From Parasponia andersonii (lineage: Eukaryota; Streptophyta; Magnoliopsida; Rosales; Cannabaceae), in NCBI GenBank assembly GCA_002914805.1, contig JXTB01000377.1, positions 138,803 to 202,802 of the forward strand: a stretch of DNA of 64,000 nucleotides, in the 5' to 3' direction. The notes below the pieces were generated by a model. It had not been told where the DNA came from, did no database searches, and saw only the letters and a list, made by a program, of their open reading frames with translations. Below, piece after piece: positions 36,501 through 47,819 of the stretch. Within the stretch, counting starts at the first letter, position 1. Each line of letters opens with the position of its first letter. A program made the position numbers and the translations under genes.

Positions 36501-39500
36501 GCATTAGTATCACACCAGAAATCGGTGACGATATAGTGAGGTTGATATTGCTTCATAATGTTTAATAGCAGTTTTTTCCTTACTTTAGAATTTTCTGACC
36601 TTGTTTGGACAAAGTGCATTCATTGCATTGTTTCTCTACATCATTCCTATTTGTGTATTTCTTTTTTGTTCTGTTCAATTGGGTAAACTGACCTATCTCT
36701 TATTCTGAAGGTCTCTTTGAATTCAATTGCTTTAGTTTGTTCATGGTTGTCAAAGCTATTTTTCTCTTATAGGGTGGTTAGTAACAGGAAGGTGAAGAGC
36801 ATTTTAAGTCAATTGGATTATATAATACATTGTGTTGATTAGAATAGCAAGTTGAAACATGTTAGGTGATTGATGGGCTTGCCATTAAACTAGTGAAGAG
36901 AGCACTAACTCGTTAGTGATGGATGATGAAATTAGAGGAGCAACATTTGATTCTTGGAGGGATGGTATTAAGGCTATGTGATTCTTGTTTCATATGACGC
37001 GGGGAGAGAATTGTAGAAGCTTTTGTAAAGAGGAATTATTTTCTAAACTGATATAACAGAGCTAATGGTCAAGTGCATTGGATCTTTTAGATTTGTTCTG
37101 GAGATGAATGGTTTGAGGAGTTGGATCATGGGATCCTTAAGTCAGCTAATTCTTCTTTGATTATTATCTATAAGCCAAGGGGTTTGAGGAGGTTGTTAGA
37201 CTGGGCTAGCGAGTAGTCTTTGATCAAAGGTTTCATGGTTGATTAAGATATTGTGCTGTCTCATTTATAGTTTTATGTAACCTTGTGATTCTGTAGTTTT
37301 CTTGCTTGATCTCATAGCTGGAATTAATATGGGAAAAGAATTCATTTTGGGAATTGATGCCAGACACAAGAAATTCCATTATTTGCAAATGGATTGGATT
37401 GTACTACGAGGGAATGGCCCCATTAAGTATCTCACTTTTCCTTATGGAGGAATGCTGAGTTCTTGGATTGTTTTTTATCTTGGTATTGATGGATTTAACT
37501 AGAGATTTGAAGGTTGGAAGAGGGCATCCCTCTTTTGCAGTAGGAGATTGACTTTAGTTCTGACGGTATTTTGAATTACTACATTTTCATTTTTTCCAGG
37601 ATACCTAGTGCTGTAAATGGAGATTTGGAGAGGTTGATGGAGATTTATTTGAGAAAGTAGGGAGGACAGTTGCAAGAATAATTTATTAGCGTGGGACAGT
37701 GGTTTTAGAGCCAATATTTAAAGGAGGATTTTTTATTGCAGTCTTAAATTGAAATATGGTCACAGAATAATTATTACAAATCCCTTTAAAACATGTCTTC
37801 TAACGAAAACAGTCCCTTTAAAAGATGTCTTCTAACGAAAAGTGAGATTTTTTTTTAATATAATGGTGAAGACTACTAGGACTTTGATCTCCATGTAAAA
37901 AGGTTGGGATTCTAATCATCTAATGTTGGATTTGAGAATATGTCCACTGCACATATTTTTGGAAGATGTTTGGTTGGGGTGATTTACCTTTGTATATTTA
38001 GTTTCCTTGTCTATATCAATTGTCTTCTTCATGTGTTCCTGCTTTTGTTTGGATAAAAGATTCCATATTGCGTCTTGTACTGAAGTTCTTTAATTACCCA
38101 AATCAGTAAAGGAAATGTGGAATGTGGATATATAATTTAATGTTTTGACATGCCTTGGTCCTCCTTCCTTAAGTTTTGAACCTGCTCAATTTTTGGAACT
38201 CTAAAGTACTAAATAAGTTTCATCTGTCTGCATGTATGTTAACTCACAGGAAGATTAACACCAGTTATTTGTTCATTAGCTNNNNNNNNNNNNNNNNNNN
38301 NNNNNNNNNNNNNNNNNNNNNNNNNNNNNNNNNNNNNNNNNNNNNNNNNNNNNNNNNNNNNNNNNNNNNNNNNNNNNNNNNNNNNNNNNNNNNNNNNNNN
38401 NNNNNNNNNNNNNNNNNNNNNNNNNNNNNNNNNNNNNNNNNNNNNNNNNNNNNNNNNNNNNNNNNNNNNNNNNNNNNNNNNNNNNNNNNNNNNNNNNNNN
38501 NNNNNNNNNNNNNNNNNNNNNNNNNNNNNNNNNNNNNNNNNNNNNNNNNNNNNNNNNNNNNNNNNNNNNNNNNNNNNNNNNNNNNNNNNNNNNNNNNNNN
38601 NNNNNNNNNNNNNNNNNNNNNNNNNNNNNNNNNNNNNNNNNNNNNNNNNNNNNNNNNNNNNNNNNNNNNNNNNNNNNNNNNNNNNNNNNNNNNNNNNNNN
38701 NNNNNNNNNNNNNNNNNNNNNNNNNNNNNNCCTCCTTCAAACAAAGTACTATGGCCCCCTCAAACGATGATCTATTCTGTCCATGGATACCTCATCGCGA
38801 CTTTACCACTGCGTTCTCATGGAGTTCACAACCCATACACTTCAAGGTCTCCACCGCATCTTTTTTCGTGTTAACATGGAGGTTGGTCTACCTTGAGTGC
38901 GACGGAATTTTCACCATCGCGATAAAACCTGAGCCCATAATTCATCCGACATATGGCAATTTTTGGGTCCACGCTCACTGCACCACTTGTTGCGTCATGG
39001 GTTTTTCATAAGGGGTTGGAGTTCCATCTCAGAAGGTCAACCTATTGAGAGGAGTAGCCCAGTCCCTTATAAACCCATTCTCATCCCCCATGTTTTGCCA
39101 ATGTGGGACTTTCATTCACACCCAACACTACTGGATTTTTGCTTAGGCAAAAGGCTGTAGTAAGTAAAATGCTGGTTGGGAAAAAAAAGCTTGACTTGAT
39201 ATGCAAGCAGAAACTGATTTTGCATTAGGGCAAATATCAGTAAAGTACTGAATGTCCATTATCTGTTTATGCATTCCTTTTGGGGCCAACCAGTGGCAAG
39301 TCTTTTTGCACTCCCAAAATGGTTAAAATTTTAGCTGCTATGCTTAATTTGCTGTATTTTCTGAAAATTTCTTTCATGTTTGCTTGTGGAAAGAATCAAG
39401 TGTTATCCATACGTAGAGTTGTTATTACTTCATATTTTTGACTCTGATCGGTTTTTGAATATTATATTGTCTGTGGATAAATTGGCAGTTCTTCTGGCTG

Positions 39501-42500
39501 GACCTTTCAGGTCTTGGGTCACTAAGTTTGATTGTCCTTTGTGTGTATAGTTGATCCTAATCTTCAAGACTATTTATTTGACAGTTTCTTCTATGCCAAT
39601 ACCATATTCCAGTGATGTACATAGTTTGTGCTTTTGGATCATTAACTATGCCTATTCTTTACATGTTAAATTCTGTTTGACAGTTATTTTTACTGTGATT
39701 TTGTTTGATTTCTGGACAACACATAATATTCAGTGAATTATCTGATAGGGCTGTTCGTGCTATGAATGAGACATTGAAGCAAAATCGTCTTCTGAGAGAG
39801 CGTAGCGAGGATGGGTCTTTCACACATCCTTCAGATGACAGAAATAGTAGTTCTGTTCTACTAAAGAATGTAAGTTACTATTATTGTGGTAGCATAAGAC
39901 TCAGTCTATCTCTGAACTTTCATCTCATGTGTCAAAACAGTTATTTTCTTCAGTTTAATCTTTTTTTTGTAAAAATGTAAAATCTTATTACATTGAAAGA
40001 TTTGATTTATCCTCTTTGTTAATGTGTGTTTCATGTTTGTGATGTGTGGAATTATTTGGCACGCTTGCTACAGAATCTAGGGGAATGGTGGCTGATCTGT
40101 GGATCAATATAAACTATATACAATGCACTTTTTGTCATTATTTTGTGATGTTGTTTTGATTGATTGCAGTTTCATTATAATCTGCATCGAGTTTTTGTAT
40201 ATGCTCATGGATTCATGTAGGTAAATTTTCCAGTTACTAATCTTGTTTTCAACTTTAATATTGAAAGAGAAGATAGAGGTTTTTGATGTTAAACTTGGGA
40301 AATTTTTGTCGGTATCCTGGCTTTCTTCATGAATGTGAATTGCTTTGCATGCCAGTATGCCACTTCAGGCATCAAGTCTTATCCTGCTGACATAAGAGTT
40401 ATCTGATGGAAAGGCTGTTCTTAATTCTCTACTTCAGGACCAAATAGGTTCTCAGAAAGCAATGTCATTACCCTCATCTCCGCATGATTATAGGAGTCAA
40501 AATTCTGAGAGATGTGGACACTCTGGTTATGTGGTAACTGATGAATTGGTCTCAACATGGAATAAAGTTCTTCAATCTTCGATGTTTAATAACAAACCTT
40601 TATTACCTTACCAAGAATGGAATATTGATTTCTCAGAGTTGACTGTCGGAACTCGTGTTGGTATTGGTAAGTATCATTGAAGAACTTGCTGCAGAAATTT
40701 ATTTACTTTAATAATAAGGTAAAAATCGTAAATGCGGTATTTATCAGGCCTGGGGTTTGTTTTATTCCTTTATGAGAAAGGAAGTTATTTATTGTTTGAT
40801 TGCTTTATTTGGTTGAGGTTTTTGTATTGTCCACACTAGGGTTCTTTGGAGAAGTCTTCCGTGGCATTTGGAATGGAACAGATGTAGCAATTAAGGTTTT
40901 CTTAGAGCAAGATTTAACTGCTGAAAACATGGAAGATTTCTGCAATGAGATATCCATTCTTAGGTATTCTCTTTAGCACATTGATTTCTTGTAGCATTTG
41001 TTTTTTCAATCTCATATTTTTCTTTGTTATTTCGTGTATTTTATGTTTTTCTAATTTCATTCTCTTGTATTGGTGTGTTCTGTTATCCAGTCGTCTTCGA
41101 CATCCAAACGGTATCATTTCTTTTCCTACTGGCTTTCAAGTGTTGGATCTCCCTATTTTTTGTCAATTGGTGCTTTTGTAGTTCATTCAGTCGACCAAGT
41201 TCACATTGTTTTCAACAATTTCTGATGAAGGATGTTGGTATTTGCAGTTATTTTATTTCTGGGTGCATGCACAAAGCCTCCACGTTTATCGATGGTTACT
41301 GAGTACATGGAGATGGGATCCTTGTATTATCTGATTCACTTAAGTGGTCAAAAGAAGAAGCTTAGCTGGCGGAGAAAGCTAAAAATGTTGCGAGACATTT
41401 GCAGGTATATCCAGCCTACTACTTTTTGAAATTTACTTCTTGGGCTATGTATGGCCATATAATCCTTGCAGTGTTTCTTGAATTTCACACCTTTTTTTTT
41501 CCTTTCCTTTTTCCGTCTTATAAAGTAGTTGATTTTGCATTTTCATGCATTTTATTGCCTTGTGTCACCGTGAATCTTTGGTTTCCTTCTATACTTTATA
41601 TTTTAGTTGTTATCAGTACTACAAAGAGTTTCTATTTTTTCTAGTAAGCTTCATACATATTCTGACCAAACTTTTCCTAAAATGTCAAATGACACTATTT
41701 ATCATTGTTTTGATATGTAGGTTACTATTTAGTGTAGTCTTATGTAGGTTACTATTTAGTGTAGTTTTATGACTTTGGGATCACTCTTCTCACTTTGTGT
41801 GTGATTTTAAGCACTAGTCGATCTTACTGCCTGCTGCAACATGATGCATTTAATATATGTCTCTCTCTAAAGATTCTTAGATTAATAGTATACAAGGATA
41901 TTACAGGTGTCTTACTACCACCTACAGTTTTCATCGGATGGTATTACCAGGTTTTTTCAGTCCCAGACCATAAGTTCTGATTAGCGTTGTTTGAGCTTCC
42001 ATATTGGTCAATCTAAGTAATTAAATTGAAGTGGTAGTTCATTAATTTAATTTTGATTTTGAAACTGACTTGGAATACAATTCGTGTACTGACTTAAATC
42101 TGTTGTAAAAGGGGGTTGATGTGCATACACCGGATGAAGATAGTTCATCGGGACCTAAAGAGTGCAAATTGTCTTGTGAATAAGCATTGGACAGTAAAGA
42201 TCTGTGATTTTGGGCTCTCAAGAATAATGACAGCGACACCAATGAAGGACTCGTCACCTGCAGGAACTCCGGAATGGATGGCACCTGAACTTATTCGAAA
42301 TGAACCCTTCAGTGAAAAATGCGATATTTTTAGCCTTGGGGTGATAATGTGGGAACTCTGCACTCTAAACAGACCATGGGAAGGTGTACCGCCAGAAAGG
42401 GTATATGCGGCTAAAATATACTTTTCATTTACTTATTTTGGAAGTTCCACATTAATTCTTATCCTTATTCTTCGAGAATTTTATTCCCATCCTAGTATTA

Positions 42501-43391
42501 AACATGACACTTCTGCCGTCCAGGTAGTTTATGCTGTTGCTAATGAGGGATCCAGGCTGGAGATTCCTGAAGGTCCTCTAGGCAGGCTAATTTCAGGTTA
42601 GACTGCATTATTTTAATGAAATGCTTTTTCTTTTGGGTTCTCAAACGTGAAAGCTTAGGCCATATGCTAAAAAAGGTGTACTAAATGCTAGATTTAGCAT
42701 ATCAATATGACACAACTTTTTTGAGTTTTATTCTAATATATACATGCTAAAGTAAATACTATTTTGTATTGTAAACATGATTTTTATTTGTAAAATGTCT
42801 TTTTTATATACTAACCCTTGCTATTCTATCATCTAATTAATCATTATAAAAACTACACCTACTAATTTATATTTACTCAATTACTATATAAATAAACAAA
42901 ATGGTCGATGCCAAAAAATTGTAAATAAAATTTGATTTTACTATTAATTTTAATAATTTGGCAGGGATAAACTTATAAATAAAATTGAATAAAAAATATA
43001 TGTATACATACATTGAATTTGATAATATTGTGAAACAATATAAACACTTTGTTCTTAAAATAATGGCATTATTGTAAATCATATCACGTGTTATAATTTA
43101 GTACATATTATTCTTTGTGCTATATTTGGTATAAAAAATAACACGTGCCAAAATTATGTCAAATATAGAACACTATTTGAGAGTTATTTCTTAGTAAAAT
43201 GCTAAAATTTACAGTTGATATGAGATGTAGCACACCCATTGGAGATGTTCTTAGTTTCATTTTTTTTTGCTGTTTTTATTAAATTTATTTTACGTGGCTC
43301 GATTGCAGATTGTTGGGGAGAACCGGACCAAAGACCAAGCTGTGAGGAGATACTCACCCGATTGCTCGACTGCGAGTATGCTCTTTGCTGA
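33534..43391 (+). CDS. Raf-like MAPKKK (EDR1/CTR1 type), 799 residues, 16 coding exons
   Basis: Exons: 33534-33782, 33944-34147, 34650-34838, 35039-35298, 35414-35527, 35744-35833, 36063-36158, 36454-36540, 39734-39869, 40438-40666, 40840-40963, 41091-41110, 41248-41404, 42112-42400, 42524-42596, 43309-43391. All junctions are GT-AG and phases agree. The N-terminal half (about 60-310) fits the EDR1/CTR1 regulatory domain (LRETFDDIPTLDELHALRGE; FKVLADTVGLESRLMVGLP). The middle is Ser/Arg-rich. The kinase domain (about 541-799) has the glycine loop GIGFFGEV (549-556), VAIK Lys569, alpha-C Glu587, HRDLKSAN (Asp666), DFG Asp684 and GTPEWMAPE (703-711). All catalytic residues are present, so it should be an active Ser/Thr kinase that phosphorylates signalling partners in the cytoplasm. 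The closest relatives I recall are Arabidopsis At2g42640 and At3g58640. The biological role is not established by sequence. Confidence 0.93.
34892..34913. repeat. Poly(C) tract in intron
   Basis: Seventeen C in a row, one T, then four C lie in the intron after coding exon 3. The complementary strand is a G run able to form a G-quadruplex. The exact length is prone to sequencing error. Confidence 0.85.
38282..38730. other. Assembly gap (449 N)
   Basis: Unresolved bases inside the largest kinase intron. The next resolved sequence is repeat-like, which is the likely reason for the gap. Any open frame spanning it is an artefact. Confidence 0.99.
38731..39165. repeat. Repeat-like segment beside the gap
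   Basis: The GC-richer block contains cccagtcccttataaaccc and gccaatgtgggactttcatt, sequence I associate with a dispersed plant repeat. It borders the gap inside the intron. No coding domain is seen, and the class is not assigned. Confidence 0.4.
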
Positions 43392-43690
43392 TACAGTCTG
43401 TAGTTTATGTACAGAAAAATTGGGTAGAGGTGTTTTCCTTGTATTCTCGGCTTCACTTGTATACTGTCATCATGAGTTTTCTTGTCATTGTAAAATGATG
43501 AACCGTTTCCCATTTTTCATTTCCCTCTTCCAATGGAGTAAACCCATCTTTTTTTGGTGCAATCAAATCGAAGTTGGTGAATGAGCAAGGAGAGTTTTGA
43601 TTCTTATCTTTTCCACATGCATATTTTATTTAGAACCCACGAAAACAAAGACAAAAATGAAAGGAAAAAAATAAAAGGTGCAAGATTAGC
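43392..43690 (+). other. 3' UTR of the kinase gene, overlapping the MAX2 3' end
   Basis: A plus-strand AATAAA (43670-43675) lies 280 nt after the kinase stop. A minus-strand AATAAA (43630-43625) lies about 195 nt after the MAX2 stop. If both are used, the two transcripts overlap by several tens of bases. Confidence 0.4.
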
Positions 43691-43823
43691 AGCAAGCTTC
43701 GTGCGGTGTTTCAACTCTAAACTATGACTAATGCCAAAACTCAAAAAAGTCTCAAAACTCGCTACATTCACTGCTCTTTCGCGGCAAAACTTTTCTCAAT
43801 TGCCTTTCCTTTTTCCTATTTTT

Positions 43824-45932
43824 TCAATCATCAATGGGACGACTATTCAGAGCATCCTCAAAACGACAACAAGAATCAACTCTCATCTCTGTACTCGTGT
43901 CGTTTTCGGGTGCAGGATAGTAAGTGCCTCTGAGCTGCACATCTCTGAGGTTTGGCATTCTCAGTAGGAAATTCATGAAATGTTCATGAGTCGTTCCGTG
44001 GATGAAGAGCTTCCTCAACGTAAGGCATTCGGCGAGCAACCCAACCGCCGGAAGCGACAGGCTCCGCTGGTTCACGTCCTGGTCCTGCGGCGGCCAATAA
44101 TCGAGCTCATTGAGACTCAAAATCCCGATCCCATTAAGAAAAAACCTCTCCCACAGGCTCAGGTCCATGTGACCAGATGGCGCCGTAAGGACATAGCCTA
44201 TGGTGTCCCTACAATCCAACTCCATTTTTGTCAGCTTAGGATAACTCTCTAGGCAGCTCAGCCCAAACGCTCGCTTCGTCGGTTTGTGCCTTCTCCGGCA
44301 ATCTCCATCAACCTTTATCCGAATCTCTTCTAGGTTGGGGCAATCCTTCAGACCCGCCATTTTTAACGGCGAAAGAAGCTCCCCAACAGCGATCCATAGA
44401 GACAGATACTCGAGACGATCCCAGCTCTTGCTGCACCATAACCCATTGCCGCCGCCGCCGCCGCCGCCGCCGTCGGAACTATCTGCAGAGTTGACATCCA
44501 ACTTGCATTTCTTCCGGATTCTCTGTTCGTACTCGCCGTAGTCATCCGCGGCGTCATTGAGATCGAAATTACGATCCACTGCGCCCCAATCCTCAAAATT
44601 CTCCGCTTCTCCCCAGACGCAGTCGATGTGGAGCCGCTGAATCTGATCGCGAATCGGCTCCAGAGCTCGCAACGACGCCGTCGCGTCGAGGTTTTTGCAG
44701 CAAGAGACGCCAACGTCAACTAGAGTCCGACGGAGCAAACAGGCCACCGTTCTCAACCCCCTAATTGTGATCCCCTTGCAGCCATGTATATGGAGCTTCT
44801 TCAACCTACAACACCCTCTGGCGATCTCAATCAACCCCATATCCTTCAAGTCCGCCGAGTTCTTAATCGACAGCGATTCGAGCCCTTGGCAGAGCGCAAT
44901 CCCGTCAAGCTGCGACCCAATTGCGGAGCAGACGCCATGGAATTGTCTGAGCTGGAGAACCCTCAGCCTAGGGCATCGTCTAGCAAGCGCCTCTAGAGCC
45001 AATCCACTGTCCCTGACATTCTGGCAGACATCCAGCACCAGCTCCTCCAGAAACTGAAGCCCGGAGAAGAAATCAACCATGGCGGCCCGACTAATCAACG
45101 CGTCCTCGGCCGTGAACCCGTCGTCTTCGGGATCTCCCCAGGGAATCGAAAACGACTTCGTATCGGCGAGGTGAAGAAGACTTAAATTGGGGCAATTGGT
45201 GGCTATGGCGAGAAGAACCTCATCGCCGACGAAGCCAATGAGCCGCGGATCGGACCTGAACCTGCAAGCGACGAGGAACTGCTTGAGGTTGGGGCAAGCC
45301 TCTGTAACCGTACGGATCTCGTCGTCCTTGAGACCCTCTGTAAACGACGCCGTCAGCAGATCCAGCTTCGAGAGCGATTTGGCCACCGCCGGGAAAGCTT
45401 GGAGGACCGGCGGGAGGTCCTCGGTCCAGTAGTAGAATTCCGACAAGTCCAGCGACGATAGCGACGGACATTGCTCAAACAGAGGCGAGAACTCCTCGCC
45501 GGGGAGCTGCGCTGGCTGCCGCTGATGCCACCGGACGAGCTTGACGTGGCGCAACCCCGGCCACTGAGGCGCCAGGACCTGGAGCGTGCTCGCCGATCGG
45601 GCGTAGACGGCGAGCGACGTCACGGAGGGAAACGCCACGCGCAGGCGACGCGCGAGGAGGTGAGGGTCGAACGACGAGGCCGAGGGGGAGAGAAGCGCGT
45701 GGCCCCACGGCGAGAGGAGGGAGAGGTCGAGGTGGGTCACGGAGGCGAAGCAGCGCGGGATCAGGTGGATGTCGCGCGCGTTCCCCCGAAGCGCGAGGGA
45801 GGTGCGCGTGGCCCTCTCCAGGGACCGGAATCTTCGGGAGACCAAGGAGAGTGAGTTCCGGCTCCGAGAGTCGGAGACGAAGGAGAAGATAACCGAGAGA
45901 AGAACCTCCGGGAGGTCGTTGATTGTAGCCAT
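43824..45932 (-). CDS. MAX2: MAX2 F-box/LRR protein of strigolactone and karrikin signalling
   Basis: One uninterrupted 702-codon frame, starting MATINDLPEVLLSVIFSFVS, close to the lengths I recall for Arabidopsis MAX2 (693) and rice D3 (720). Residues 1-45 form the F-box (LPEVLLSVIFSF...LVSRRFRSLER), which binds the SKP1-type adaptor of an SCF ubiquitin ligase. The rest is leucine-rich repeats, for example LEELVLDVCQNVRDSGLALE, LESLSIKN and KKLHIHGCKGIT. An acidic, probably disordered loop near 430-505 ends in eight glycines. The C-terminus (CRFEDALNSRPIDD) matches the family's mobile C-terminal helix. MAX2 pairs with the hydrolase receptors D14 or KAI2 and targets SMXL/D53 repressors for degradation in the nucleus. 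The lack of introns and high GC content are usual for this gene. It converges with the kinase gene. Confidence 0.97.
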   Translation of the reverse strand: MATINDLPEVLLSVIFSFVSDSRSRNSLSLVSRRFRSLERATRTSLALRGNARDIHLIPRCFASVTHLDLSLLSPWGHALLSPSASSFDPHLLARRLRVAFPSVTSLAVYARSASTLQVLAPQWPGLRHVKLVRWHQRQPAQLPGEEFSPLFEQCPSLSSLDLSEFYYWTEDLPPVLQAFPAVAKSLSKLDLLTASFTEGLKDDEIRTVTEACPNLKQFLVACRFRSDPRLIGFVGDEVLLAIATNCPNLSLLHLADTKSFSIPWGDPEDDGFTAEDALISRAAMVDFFSGLQFLEELVLDVCQNVRDSGLALEALARRCPRLRVLQLRQFHGVCSAIGSQLDGIALCQGLESLSIKNSADLKDMGLIEIARGCCRLKKLHIHGCKGITIRGLRTVACLLRRTLVDVGVSCCKNLDATASLRALEPIRDQIQRLHIDCVWGEAENFEDWGAVDRNFDLNDAADDYGEYEQRIRKKCKLDVNSADSSDGGGGGGGGNGLWCSKSWDRLEYLSLWIAVGELLSPLKMAGLKDCPNLEEIRIKVDGDCRRRHKPTKRAFGLSCLESYPKLTKMELDCRDTIGYVLTAPSGHMDLSLWERFFLNGIGILSLNELDYWPPQDQDVNQRSLSLPAVGLLAECLTLRKLFIHGTTHEHFMNFLLRMPNLRDVQLRGTYYPAPENDTSTEMRVDSCCRFEDALNSRPIDD
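44448..44471 (-). repeat. (GGC)8 polyglycine repeat in MAX2
   Basis: Eight identical GGC codons (plus strand gcc x8) encode glycines 488-495 in the loop between leucine-rich repeats. A pure codon repeat is likely to vary in length between alleles. Confidence 0.95.
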
Positions 45933-46034
45933 CCTCGGCGACGCGCTTGATGGTGCCGTGGTGCTGACTCGCTGGTAATGCTCAATATTGGATTTTATTT
46001 TTATTTATTTCCGGGTGTATGATGATTAACCGGG

Positions 46035-46069
<35 letters not shown>

Positions 46070-46260
46070 TGGTTTTGCTTGGGCTGTTGTTATTTAAGAG
46101 AGGAAATGAAAAGAGAGAGAGAGAGAGAGAGAGATAGAGAAAGAGAGAGGTAGCCTGGTACTCTTAGTTGTATTGTATCGTAGTAGTAGTCGTCGTAGTG
46201 TGAATAGGAGTTACGTGTCAGAGAACATGGGAGAGCACGCGCTGAATGAGCGCGTGGAGA
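45933..46260 (-). promoter_or_regulatory. MAX2 leader and proximal promoter with GA/CT microsatellites
   Basis: Upstream of the MAX2 ATG the minus strand carries CT runs (plus strand (GA)n at 46036-46063 and 46112-46150, the second imperfect). These are typical of plant leader sequence. No upstream ATG precedes the MAX2 start in the first 60 nt. Confidence 0.5.
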
Positions 46261-47800
46261 GATGTCGGGGTGGTGGGGTGGTGTAAATGGGTGGGTCCCA
46301 GATGTAAGGGGAGTTTATCCTGTTGTCTCCTCATTTGTCCGGATACGTCGTATTTCGTCTGCTCTCATCTCATCTCATCTCTTTTGACTAATTATTATTT
46401 TACTGATGGGTGGGGTGAGGTACCTCCCTCCTCCTCCTCCTCTTCTGCATACGGTGTCGACTTATCCAGATAGCGTACAGAGTAGGACACCAAAAATAAA
46501 TATCTCCTCTTTAAATTTTATTTTCTTTTTCAAAAAAAAGTTTATAAACTAAAAAAATTAGGTTTGGTCGTAACTAAATAATATGAAACAAGAAAAAGTT
46601 ATTTTAACTGACTAAATTATTATATTTTTGTATTTTTTTTTTAGCCAATCAAATCTGGCTCGATTAACCCAAAAATTTTAGGATTGTGGCTCTATGACTG
46701 TGAGTGAATGTGTAAACGTGTAAAAATGAAATGAAATGGTTCGAATCTTAATTAAATCACGTACAAATTTTATAATAAAAGATTTTTGTATTTTTTATTT
46801 TGTGTAAAAGAAATGATTCAATGTATAAGCTGTAAGGAAAATGAAATTAATTTTATTTGATTGATTGATTGATTGATGATGTTTAGAGGATAATGAAACG
46901 AATGATATCTATTCTGAAAAAAATCAGATGCATAATATCATAAGAGATACAAGTACAGATGCCACCAATATCCAGACTATGACTATTGAAATTGACGATG
47001 ACGATGGCCTCACGATTGGACCATTTAAGACGACTGTCCAACTTAGATAGATGCCAGATATTGTTATTTAAAGTACATATTCTCCTCTCTTTTTCTACGA
47101 AGCATTTCTTTTCTTAATCATTATTAAAAAAATTTGTACTAAATTAAGTAGCAGTACTGTAGCAGTTAGCATCATCTTTTTTTTTTTTGAAAAAAAATAG
47201 TTTTTTTAGAAGAAATCTTAGTTACGGATCTTTTTTTTATTATTATTTTTTATAACATACACAAGAATTAAAAAAAGAAGATTCGATACCATTATTAATT
47301 AATCATGCGACCTAAAGATTCAACAAATTTTATATATGTCATCATATTTTGCTTTATTCTTATAAAAAAAAAATCATTCTCATGCGCGATATATCTCATC
47401 GACAATACTGAAATAATCGAGTCAAAAATTATTTCTAAGTTCACAATAATAAGGAAAATAATTTCTTTCTTTTATCTGTTAAGTCAGCCATAATCTCTTT
47501 GTCGATAATGGAGATATCGACGGCAAAAATATTGAATCTCCATAAGAATCGGCATTTCTATTCTCTTTGCTTTCTTAGTTTTAGAATTTTTTTTTTTTCT
47601 AAAAATATAAATCTCATTGGCTTAAATATTTTAATACAATTTTAAAATCTTCAATTTTGTCTGCTTTAATTTTTATTTTCTTTCAAATCTATGATTAAAC
47701 ATTTTTCTTTTAGGATGTTCTTCTTGTAAGAGTTTTTTTCCCCATAAATAGATAACATCAAGTGGGTAGAGTCCATAATAAATACTAAAGCCCTTATTCC
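46261..47800. other. Intergenic, no gene
   Basis: The first 200 bp are GC-richer distal MAX2 upstream sequence. AT-rich DNA follows, with a TTGA tetranucleotide run at 46858-46875 and no supported gene. Confidence 0.5.
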
Positions 47801-47819
47801 ATAACCAATAAAATCCATT

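Larger units (their letters stand above)
36541..39733 (+). other. Largest kinase intron (3.2 kb) with inserted repeats
   Basis: The donor is at 36541 (gttgat) and the acceptor at 39733 (atattcag). The other introns are about 80 to 700 bp, apart from the 2.1-kb leader intron. This one contains the assembly gap, a repeat-like segment at 38731-39165, and about 1 kb (36780-37740) of stop-interrupted sequence of different texture that I cannot classify. Flanking exon phases join correctly across it (AG + T, Ser), so the coding sequence is not interrupted. Confidence 0.7.

Noticed and set aside
38176-38874. Long frames across the N run on both strands
   Set aside because: The gap has no known bases; the apparent frames are artefacts.
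43980-45854. Many open frames on the plus strand and in other frames opposite MAX2
   Set aside because: Shadow frames of a GC-rich single-exon gene; none has a family signature.
45761-45985. Possible upstream ORF overlapping the MAX2 start
   Set aside because: It opens with TTG rather than ATG, so it is not a credible uORF.
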